Of a DNA stretch of 64,000 nt, positions 54,219 through 61,453 are shown one piece after another. Numbering within the stretch: position 1 is the stretch's first letter; every line of letters begins with the position of its first letter. Under the pieces are notes generated by a model. That model did no database searches and was not told the origin of the DNA. It saw only the letters and a program-made list of their open reading frames with translations. This stretch comes from an uncultured Acinetobacter sp. (GTDB taxonomy: Bacteria; Pseudomonadota; Gammaproteobacteria; Pseudomonadales; Moraxellaceae). The position numbers and the translations under genes were made by a program. The DNA lies in contig CAJYTY010000008.1 of NCBI GenBank assembly GCA_913777945.1, positions 124,001 through 188,000 of the forward strand, written 5' to 3'.

Positions 54219-54437
54219 ATGCGCCGTTTCATTTGCTACACAAGTTTACTCACCATGAGTCTGGCTATGCTGGGCTGTGGTCAAACGGGTGCATTACATT
54301 TGCCATCCGATCCAAATTACGACAAACGTGCAAAATATTTGCTGTATTCACAGCCTCAGTCTGACAAAACCTCGAAAGACAAAACTTCGACTCCTGATCA
54401 TTCAGCGTCTTCTCAGCCAGTTCCTTCTTCACCTTAA
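54219..54437 (+). CDS. lptM: LptM-like small outer-membrane lipoprotein
   Basis: 72 residues. The signal peptide ends in the lipobox MLGC near residue 20, followed by GQTGALHLP, the typical start of the LptM (YifL) family. A short Ser/Lys/Pro-rich hydrophilic tail follows. LptM assists maturation of the LptD/LptE LPS translocon. Its place directly before lysA-dapF matches the conserved yifL-dapF neighbourhood. It lies 23 bp upstream of lysA. Confidence 0.85.
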   Translation: MRRFICYTSLLTMSLAMLGCGQTGALHLPSDPNYDKRAKYLLYSQPQSDKTSKDKTSTPDHSASSQPVPSSP

Positions 54438-54460
54438 GCTTTAAAAATAAGGATGCATTC

Positions 54461-55711
54461 ATGAGTTTCTCCCGCATTAATGGGATATTGCATGCCGAGC
54501 AATGTTCACTTCAGCAGCTCGCGCAGCAATTTGGTACGCCACTTTATGTTTATTCAAAGACAGCCTTTGAAAAACATTATCAAGATCTGGATCGTGCCTT
54601 TGATTTTATTGATCATCAAATCTGTTTTGCGGTGAAATCAAACTCTAATTTGGCGGTATTGAATGTTTTGGCAAAACTGGGTTCAGGTTTTGATATTGTA
54701 ACCGGTGGCGAACTCGCACGTGTATTGGCTGCGGGCGGTGATCCAAGCAAAATCGTATTTTCTGGTTTGGGTAAATCTGAGACCGATATTCAAAAAGCAC
54801 TTGAGGTCGGCATTGCGTGTTTTAATGTTGAGTCTTATGCCGAGCTCGACCGTATTCAAAAGGTTGCAGCGGGCCTCAACTTACGTGCACCCATTTCATT
54901 GCGCGTTAATCCCGATGTCGATGCCAAGACACATCCTTATATTTCAACGGGTTTAAAAGAAAACAAATTTGGTATTCCAAGTGATACCGTATTTGAAACG
55001 TATCAATATGCAGCCTCGTTGTCTCATTTAGATGTAGTTGGAATCGATTGTCATATTGGTTCACAGTTGACCGAAACCAAACCGTTTGTAGATGCTTTAG
55101 ATCGCGTGATTGTGATGATCGAACAGCTTAAAACGCTGGGAATTGAGATCAAGCACATCGATATCGGTGGTGGTTTGGGAGTCTGTTACAAAGACGAGAC
55201 ACCGCCAACTGCTGCAGAGTACGCTGCTGCACTCAAGCCTGCGCTACAAAAACTTGGGCTTAAAGTATATATGGAACCAGGTCGTAGCATTAGTGCCAAT
55301 GCGGGTGTGTTATTGACCAAAGTTGATTTGCTCAAGCCAACCAATCATCGTAACTTTGCTATTATTGATGCAGCCATGAATGACTTGATTCGTCCGTCAT
55401 TGTATGAAGCATGGATGGATATTCAGTCTGTTTCAGCGTCATCGGATGCTGAAGAAAAAACTTGGGATATCGTTGGGGCAATTTGCGAAACAGGTGATTT
55501 TCTGGGTAAAGATCGAAGCCTTGCACTTAAAGAAAATGACGTGCTGGCGGTGATGGGCGCAGGTGCTTATGGCTTTGTGATGAGTTCAAACTACAACACC
55601 CGTGGCCGTGCTGCAGAAGTGATGGTGGCAGGTAATGCCGCACATTTGATTCGTGAGCGTGAAACCATCGAGTCGTTGTGGGAAAAAGAACGTTTGCTGC
55701 CAGAGGGTTAA
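54461..55711 (+). CDS. lysA: LysA, diaminopimelate decarboxylase
   Basis: 416 residues, fold type III PLP enzyme. The PLP Lys is in ICFAVKSNSNLAVL near residue 53. HIGSQLTETKPFVDA near residue 196, HIDIGGGLGVCYKDE near residue 230 and the C-terminal AVMGAGAYGFVMSSNYNTRG are diagnostic. It makes L-lysine from meso-diaminopimelate. It starts 23 bp after lptM and ends 3 bp before dapF, so the three form one operon. Confidence 0.96.
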   Translation: MSFSRINGILHAEQCSLQQLAQQFGTPLYVYSKTAFEKHYQDLDRAFDFIDHQICFAVKSNSNLAVLNVLAKLGSGFDIVTGGELARVLAAGGDPSKIVFSGLGKSETDIQKALEVGIACFNVESYAELDRIQKVAAGLNLRAPISLRVNPDVDAKTHPYISTGLKENKFGIPSDTVFETYQYAASLSHLDVVGIDCHIGSQLTETKPFVDALDRVIVMIEQLKTLGIEIKHIDIGGGLGVCYKDETPPTAAEYAAALKPALQKLGLKVYMEPGRSISANAGVLLTKVDLLKPTNHRNFAIIDAAMNDLIRPSLYEAWMDIQSVSASSDAEEKTWDIVGAICETGDFLGKDRSLALKENDVLAVMGAGAYGFVMSSNYNTRGRAAEVMVAGNAAHLIRERETIESLWEKERLLPEG

Positions 55712-55714
55712 GAC

Positions 55715-56560
55715 ATGTTACTTGAATTTACCAAAATGCATGGTCTGGGCAATGACTTTGTTGTGCTCGATTTAATTAGTCAACGTGCTTACTTAGACAC
55801 CACCACCATCCAGCGTATGGCAGATCGTCATTTTGGTATTGGCTTTGATCAATTATTGATTGTCGAGCCACCGGATGATCCGCAAACCGATTTTAAATAT
55901 CGCATTTTCAATGCAGATGGTTCGGAAGTGGAGCAGTGCGGAAATGGTGTGCGTTGTTTTGCCCGCTTTGTACATGAGCGACAACTCACCAAAAAAACCA
56001 AAATCAGAGTGCAAACCAAAGCGGGAATTGTTGAACCAGAACTTGGCCCTAATGGCTGGGTACGCGTCAATATGGGTTATCCTAAGTTTCATCCACAGGA
56101 TATTCCATTTCTGACCGAAGAGCTGGATGCCTTGTATACGCTTCCATTAGCCAATGAGCAAAGCTTAAAAATTGATGTCGTCAATATGGGAAATCCGCAT
56201 GCGGTGACCATTGTGCCGGATATCCTGACAGCCGATGTTGCAGGCATGGGGCCACAAGTCGAAGCGCATGTGCAATTTCCACAGCGTGTCAATGCGGGTT
56301 TTATGCAGATTTTGGATGAAAAGCATGTGCGCTTGCGTGTGTTTGAGCGCGGTGTGGGCGAAACGCTTGCTTGCGGTACGGGTGCATGTGCGGCAGCCGT
56401 AAGTGGTATGCGTCGTGGTTTACTGGCAAATTCGGTAGAAGTCGAGCTGGCGGGTGGAAAGCTTCAAATCGAGTGGCAAGAGGGTGATGTGGTCTGGATG
56501 ACGGGGCCAACAGCCACAGTCTATGAAGGACGCCTTGATTTACGTTACTTTCAAACCTGA
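55715..56560 (+). CDS. dapF: DapF, diaminopimelate epimerase
   Basis: 281 residues. The two catalytic Cys are in [16 protein letters not shown] near residue 75 and [15 protein letters not shown] near residue 223. The N-terminal [15 protein letters not shown] is typical. It converts LL- to meso-diaminopimelate for lysine and peptidoglycan synthesis. It lies 3 bp after lysA and is followed by a strong terminator. Confidence 0.97.
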   Translation: MLLEFTKMHGLGNDFVVLDLISQRAYLDTTTIQRMADRHFGIGFDQLLIVEPPDDPQTDFKYRIFNADGSEVEQCGNGVRCFARFVHERQLTKKTKIRVQTKAGIVEPELGPNGWVRVNMGYPKFHPQDIPFLTEELDALYTLPLANEQSLKIDVVNMGNPHAVTIVPDILTADVAGMGPQVEAHVQFPQRVNAGFMQILDEKHVRLRVFERGVGETLACGTGACAAAVSGMRRGLLANSVEVELAGGKLQIEWQEGDVVWMTGPTATVYEGRLDLRYFQT

Positions 56561-56576
56561 TCTATAAAATACCAAG

Positions 56577-56607
56577 AAAGCACGCTTAGACTGGGCGTGC
56601 TTTTTTT
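56577..56607 (+). terminator. Intrinsic terminator after dapF
   Basis: GCACGC, 9-nt loop, GCGTGC, preceded by AAA and followed by seven T. It ends the lptM-lysA-dapF operon. Confidence 0.88.
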
Positions 56608-56659
56608 ATGCTGAAATATGGCATATTTAAAATTTAATCGATTGAATAACTGAAAAAAA

Positions 56660-57268
56660 ATGACTACACAATTAATTTTTTTACCCGGTGCATCGGGCAG
56701 TACACAATTTTGGCAGCCTTTAATTCACTATTTAGGATCAAACGATACAAGCATAATAATTGCTTATCCGGGATTTGGCTGTGAACCGGCTCAAGACACG
56801 ATCACCGATTTTGATACGCTAACTGAGTATGTGCTGGCGCAAATTGATACGCCGTCTATTATTATTGCTCAATCGATGGGAGGAATTTTTGCGGTTCAGG
56901 CCGCACTCGAAAAAGCGGAAATGGTCAAAGGCTTGGTGTTGATTGCCACTTCGGGTGGTCTGGATTTGAGTGGTTTTGATGTTGAAGACTGGCGAAGTGC
57001 TTATCAAGAACATTATTTAAATTATCCAGACTGGTTTGTTCATACACGAGTCAATCATGAGCATCGTTTACATGACATTCAGCAACCCGTACTTCTGATC
57101 TGGGGAGATCAAGATCGTATCAGTCCAGTATCCGTCGGGGTACATTTACAGCACTTGTTCCCCGCTGCGAATCTACTTGTAGTACCAGAAGGTGATCATG
57201 CACTGGCCGAGCAGCAAGCGAGTAAGATTGCTCCGCCGATTTTACAATTTATCAAACAGTTGGATTAG
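56660..57268 (+). CDS. Alpha/beta-hydrolase
   Basis: 202 residues, a small alpha/beta-hydrolase. The oxyanion strand is LIFLPGASGSTQFW and the nucleophile elbow IIAQSMGGIFAVQAA (G/A-x-S-x-G, Ser near residue 74). The acid lies in LLIWGDQDRISPVSVG and the His in EGDHALAEQQ. The substrate is unknown; BioH/YcaC-like esterases are similar in layout. It converges with the LysE gene, overlapping by 4 bp at the stops. Confidence 0.85.
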   Translation: MTTQLIFLPGASGSTQFWQPLIHYLGSNDTSIIIAYPGFGCEPAQDTITDFDTLTEYVLAQIDTPSIIIAQSMGGIFAVQAALEKAEMVKGLVLIATSGGLDLSGFDVEDWRSAYQEHYLNYPDWFVHTRVNHEHRLHDIQQPVLLIWGDQDRISPVSVGVHLQHLFPAANLLVVPEGDHALAEQQASKIAPPILQFIKQLD

Positions 57269-57891
57269 CGTTTACTCAAAACGAGTTTGAGGGCAAATAT
57301 CAGGAAGATACTGCCTGTAACACGATCTAAACCGCGCACAAATTTGGGTTGTTTTAAAAAGCGAGAAATAGGTTGCATTGCCCAAATCAACAGCATCGAC
57401 CAGATGGTACCAATCAAAACATGCAACATCACCAGCCCCATAATCCATGAAAATGCAGCGGCTTCTGCGGGAATAAACTGAGGCAAAAAAGAAAGATAGA
57501 AAACCCCAATTTTGGGATTAAGTAAGTTGCCCAGAAAACCTTTAAAAAATGCATTCTGGCGTAGTGCAAAACTAGGGGGAATGTTTGAAGTCACTTGCCC
57601 CAGATGATGGCGAGGTTTGAAGAGCATATTTAGCCCAAGCCAAGCTAAATAAGCCGCACCAACCCATTTCAATACACTAAAAGCCATTGCCGAAGCCATG
57701 AATAAAGCGCCTAATCCACAGGCAACTACGAGCCCCCACACGATACAGCCTGTACTAATCCCAAGCGCTGCATGAAAGGCGCTGGATTTTCCTTCTAGTG
57801 TTGCGGTACGAATAGTCAATGTCGTATCCAACCCCGGCGTAATTGTAAGTATGCTAATGGCAACTAAATAAGAAACCAGCAGAGTCGTCAT
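57265..57891 (-). CDS. LysE-family amino-acid exporter
   Basis: 208 residues from the ATG at 57891, which gives the usual family length; a longer frame from 57942 adds a charged non-family N-terminus and is rejected. About six membrane helices, with the LysE start LVSYLVAISILTITPGLDTT and FFKGFLGNLLNPKIGVFYLS near residue 115. The exported substrate is unknown. Single gene, divergent from xerC. Confidence 0.87.
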   Translation of the reverse strand: MTTLLVSYLVAISILTITPGLDTTLTIRTATLEGKSSAFHAALGISTGCIVWGLVVACGLGALFMASAMAFSVLKWVGAAYLAWLGLNMLFKPRHHLGQVTSNIPPSFALRQNAFFKGFLGNLLNPKIGVFYLSFLPQFIPAEAAAFSWIMGLVMLHVLIGTIWSMLLIWAMQPISRFLKQPKFVRGLDRVTGSIFLIFALKLVLSKR

Positions 57892-58040
57892 GGCAACAAA
57901 GTTTCTCTCACAGTGATCAATGAATTGTATACTAAGTTGCATTGATCGATGAGTTGTCAGTGGTCGTTTTTAAGCGGTTTTATATTCGGCAGTTTCAGTC
58001 ATCACCAAAGTTAAATTGATTAAAATTAAGGAAGACACGT

Positions 58041-58967
58041 TTGGCGTTTGAACAGCAGTTACTGGGCATGTGGCTCAAGGAAAAACAACTTCAGAACCAT
58101 TCTGAGCATACACTGCGTGCTTACCATCGTGATTTAACTCATTTCTTAGCGTTTTGCACAGAGAAAAAACTCAGTCTTGGCAATATCGAAGCGGCGGATT
58201 TAAGAGAATATCTTGCACATCGTGTTGAACACGATCATTTAAGTTCAGCGAGTTTACAGCGTCATCTCACCTCGATTCGCCAGTTTATGAAATGGGCGCA
58301 GCAGTCGAACCATTTAAGCCATAATCCTGTCGATGATTTTAAACTCAAACGCAAATCGCGACCGTTGCCGGGCTTGGTCGATATCGAAACTGTGCTGCAG
58401 ATTTTAGATCAACCTGCACCAAGTGATGCGGTTGATCAGCAGCTATGGCTAAGAGATAAAGCCATGCTTGAATTGCTCTATTCAAGTGGCTTGCGTCTGG
58501 CCGAGTTGCAAGGACTTGAACTCCATGATCTCGATTTTCAACGTCAATTATTACGTGTGACCGGTAAAGGTAATAAAACACGCGTCGTCCCGTTTGGTCA
58601 AAAGGCAAAGGACAGTATCATGGCATGGCTGAAGGTATATCAGCTTTGGAAGGGACATTTCGAGCCGCACGATCCACTTTTTGTGTCGCAAAAAGGGGGC
58701 GTGCTTTCACCGCGACAAATCGAAAATCGGGTGAAGTTTCAGGCCATTCGTGCAGGCGTCAATGTCGATTTACATCCCCATTTACTTCGGCATTGCTTTG
58801 CCAGTCATATGCTCTCGGCCAGTCGGGACTTGCGCTCGGTTCAAGAAATGCTGGGCCATTCTAACTTAAGTACCACTCAAATTTATACGCATGTCGATTT
58901 TGACCATTTGGCGCAAGTGTATGACCAAGCGCATCCTCGGGCGCAGAAGCCAGATAAATCGCGATAA
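58041..58967 (+). CDS. xerC: XerC, site-specific tyrosine recombinase
   Basis: 308 residues from a TTG start at 58041, supported by AAGGAAG seven bases upstream. The N-terminal SAM-like domain has SEHTLRAYHRDLTHFL. The catalytic domain contains LYSSGLRLAELQGL (Arg), the box HPHLLRHCFASHML (His-x-x-Arg) and GHSNLSTTQIYTHV with the nucleophile Tyr. With XerD it resolves chromosome dimers at dif. Length and similarity favour XerC over XerD or an integrase, and no dif or phage genes are adjacent. Confidence 0.92.
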   Translation: MAFEQQLLGMWLKEKQLQNHSEHTLRAYHRDLTHFLAFCTEKKLSLGNIEAADLREYLAHRVEHDHLSSASLQRHLTSIRQFMKWAQQSNHLSHNPVDDFKLKRKSRPLPGLVDIETVLQILDQPAPSDAVDQQLWLRDKAMLELLYSSGLRLAELQGLELHDLDFQRQLLRVTGKGNKTRVVPFGQKAKDSIMAWLKVYQLWKGHFEPHDPLFVSQKGGVLSPRQIENRVKFQAIRAGVNVDLHPHLLRHCFASHMLSASRDLRSVQEMLGHSNLSTTQIYTHVDFDHLAQVYDQAHPRAQKPDKSR

Positions 58968-59219
58968 CTTGAAGAAAAATGACAATACAAAATATGACTT
59001 CCGAGTCGCTTTAACACTCGCTTACTCGAATGACATCTTTGATCTAGGCAGTCAATCAATTTCAAAATGATGAAGAAGTGAGCTTTTTTACATAAATTAA
59101 CCAAACTATCAGGCACGCTGATGAAACAAATCAAATAAAAACATAATATAAATCAATAAGTAAAAAATAATTAAAAATACTGTAAATTCAATAACAAAAC
59201 ATTTAGATTAGAAAAAATG
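58968..59219. other. AT-rich gene-free stretch upstream of etfB
   Basis: Part of a 415-bp gap between xerC and etfB. I see no gene, tRNA or convincing promoter consensus here. Its right end abuts a perfect hairpin. Confidence 0.5.
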
Positions 59220-59242
59220 AACTGTGGATTCCACAGTTTTAT
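59220..59242 (+). terminator. Terminator-like hairpin 140 bp upstream of etfB
   Basis: AACTGTGG-ATT-CCACAGTT, a perfect 8-bp stem followed by TTATT. It could end the xerC transcript, a small RNA encoded in the gap, or act as an attenuator of etfBA. Confidence 0.5.
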
Positions 59243-59382
59243 TGCAGATTTATCTTGGCGGCTGTAATTGTGACTTGACCGAAATGCCAAACACATAGCA
59301 AGATAAAGCACCTAAAAAATTTATATTGAAGCGTTACTATAATGCTTCTGAACATTTACTTGCTGAAACAGCCGAGGATTAC

Positions 59383-60132
59383 ATGAAGGCTCTTGTTGCT
59401 GTAAAACGTGTGGTTGATGCCAACGTTAAAGTTCGCGTTAAGCCGGACAATACTGGGGTTGACCTAACCAACGTAAAAATGTCAATTAACCCATTCTGTG
59501 AAATCGCAGTGGAAGAAGCGGTTCGTTTAAAAGAAAAGGGAACTGTATCTGAAATTATTGTGGTTTCAATTGGCCCGAAAGAAGCGCAAGAACAAATCCG
59601 TTCTTCAATGGCTTTGGGTGCAGACCGTGGTATCTTGGTTGAAACATCTGATGATATTGGCGCACTCGAAGTGGCTAAAATTCTTAAAGGTGTGGTAGAC
59701 GCTGAAAAGCCAGAACTGATCTTATTGGGCAAACAAGCCATTGATGATGATTCAAACCAAGTGGGTCAGATGCTCGGTGCACTTTTGAATGCAGGTCAGG
59801 GTACCTTTGCATCAGAGGTGAAAGTAGACGCGGGTAAAGTTCAAGTTACACGCGAGATCGACGGTGGTTTGCAAACCGTTGAACTGACGCTACCTGCGAT
59901 TGTGACTGCCGACCTTCGTTTGAATGAGCCACGTTATGCGGCGCTTCCAAACATTATGAAAGCACGTAAAAAACCGCTTGAAACCAAATCTCCAGCAGAT
60001 TATGGCGTAACAGCGACCACCAAACTCAAAACCGTTAAAGTTGAAGCACCAGCAGAGCGTAAAGCAGGTGTTCAAGTGAAATCGGTAGATGAGCTTGTTG
60101 AAAAGTTAAAAAATGAAGCGAAAGTGATCTAA
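59383..60132 (+). CDS. etfB: EtfB, electron transfer flavoprotein beta subunit
   Basis: 249 residues from the ATG at 59383 ([20 protein letters not shown]), the normal EtfB length, with CGAGG upstream; an in-frame upstream start at 59326 is rejected. Family motifs are [18 protein letters not shown] near residue 38 and the signature [20 protein letters not shown] near residue 170. With EtfA it carries electrons from acyl-CoA dehydrogenases to ETF-quinone oxidoreductase. It lies 17 bp upstream of etfA. Confidence 0.95.
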   Translation: MKALVAVKRVVDANVKVRVKPDNTGVDLTNVKMSINPFCEIAVEEAVRLKEKGTVSEIIVVSIGPKEAQEQIRSSMALGADRGILVETSDDIGALEVAKILKGVVDAEKPELILLGKQAIDDDSNQVGQMLGALLNAGQGTFASEVKVDAGKVQVTREIDGGLQTVELTLPAIVTADLRLNEPRYAALPNIMKARKKPLETKSPADYGVTATTKLKTVKVEAPAERKAGVQVKSVDELVEKLKNEAKVI

Positions 60133-60149
60133 TACGGAAGGATAAAATC

Positions 60150-61085
60150 ATGAGTATTTTAGTTATCGCTGAGCACGACAATAAGACACTTAACGGTGCA
60201 ACTTTGAATGTTGTGGCTGCAGCACAAAAAATCGGTGGTGATATTGCTGTATTGGTTGCAGGCGCTGGTGCTCAGGCTGTTGCAGACGCGGCAGCAAAAA
60301 TTGCGGGTGTCAGCAAAGTTCTTCTTGCAGACAACGCTGTGTATGAACACCAATTGGCTGAAAACGTTGCACAGCTTGTGGCTGATGTAGCGAAATCAGG
60401 TTATAAGCATGTTTTGGCAGCATCAACGACTTCAGGTAAAAACATTCTGCCACGCGCAGCGGCTTTACTTGATGTCAGCATGATCTCCGACATTATTGCA
60501 GTTGAATCTGAAAATACGTTTAAGCGTCCAATCTACGCTGGTAATGCGATTGCAACAGTTCAATCTGAAGAATCAATTATCGTGGCGACCGTTCGTGGTA
60601 CTGCATTTGATGCAGTGGCAAGCGAAGGTGGCTCTGCTGCAATCGAAGCAGTCGGTGAGGCAGCCAATGCAGGCGTTTCAACTTTTGTAAACGAAGAAAT
60701 TGTGAAACTGGATCGTCCAGAGTTGACTGCAGCACGTATCGTGGTGTCAGGTGGCCGTGGTGTGGGTTCAGGTGAGAACTATCACAAGGTACTCGATCCA
60801 TTGGCAGATAAACTAGGCGCGGCGCAAGGTGCTTCTCGTGCGGCTGTAGATGCCGGTTTTGTACCAAACGATTACCAAGTGGGTCAAACGGGTAAAATCG
60901 TAGCACCAGATCTTTATCTTGCTGTTGGTCTGTCAGGTGCGATTCAGCATTTGGCGGGTATGAAAGATTCTAAAGTCATTGTTGCAATCAACAAGGATGA
61001 AGAAGCGCCAATCAACAGTGTTGCTGACTACTGGTTAGTTGGTGACTTGAACACTGTTGTGCCAGAATTGGTATCTAAGCTCTAA
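60150..61085 (+). CDS. etfA: EtfA, electron transfer flavoprotein alpha subunit
   Basis: 311 residues. The variable N-terminal half opens SILVIAEHDNKTLNGATLN. The conserved C-terminal FAD domain has RIVVSGGRGVGSGENYHKV near residue 192 and LYLAVGLSGAIQHLAGMKDS near residue 252, then VIVAINKDEEAPI. It forms the FAD-containing heterodimer with EtfB. AAGGA precedes the ATG, and a terminator follows the stop. Confidence 0.96.
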   Translation: MSILVIAEHDNKTLNGATLNVVAAAQKIGGDIAVLVAGAGAQAVADAAAKIAGVSKVLLADNAVYEHQLAENVAQLVADVAKSGYKHVLAASTTSGKNILPRAAALLDVSMISDIIAVESENTFKRPIYAGNAIATVQSEESIIVATVRGTAFDAVASEGGSAAIEAVGEAANAGVSTFVNEEIVKLDRPELTAARIVVSGGRGVGSGENYHKVLDPLADKLGAAQGASRAAVDAGFVPNDYQVGQTGKIVAPDLYLAVGLSGAIQHLAGMKDSKVIVAINKDEEAPINSVADYWLVGDLNTVVPELVSKL

Positions 61086-61106
61086 TCAGCGCTTTGATTG
61101 GATCTG

Positions 61107-61134
61107 AAAACCTCAGCATTTGCTGGGGTTTTTT
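61107..61134 (+). terminator. Intrinsic terminator after etfA
   Basis: AACCTCAGC-ATTT-GCTGGGGTT with one G-T wobble, followed by a T-tract. It ends the etfBA operon. Confidence 0.85.
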
Positions 61135-61336
61135 ATTTGATCAATCCTGCCAAATTTAGCGTGAGTTGTTTTAGGAAAAGCGTGACCATTTACTAAAAAA
61201 GTCATGTAAAAAACCAGACTGAGAATGCGGTTGTCTATTTTTAAATCAGTATAAAATTAAATCTGTAAATAATCTGTAAATTATATAAATATAAAAGCCA
61301 GATCACGGCGAGATCGTACATTCAGAAGCAGAATTA

Positions 61337-61345
61337 TGCTATCAT
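61337..61345 (+). promoter_or_regulatory. Candidate extended -10 promoter for gyrA
   Basis: TGC-TATCAT fits an extended -10 (TGn plus TATAAT-like). No good -35 is seen at the expected distance. It lies 109 bp before the gyrA start. Upstream, an 11-bp tandem duplication (ATCTGTAAATA/T at 61261-61282) is the only other feature of this 368-bp gap. Confidence 0.4.
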
Positions 61346-61453
61346 TTGCCGCTGTATTTTTTATTTTTAGTTCAGCTTTTTTGAGCTGAATTTTATTGCA
61401 AGATCAAGACATATTGCAGCAAGTTTAGCGCTTGCTGTCTACAAGGAGTATGC

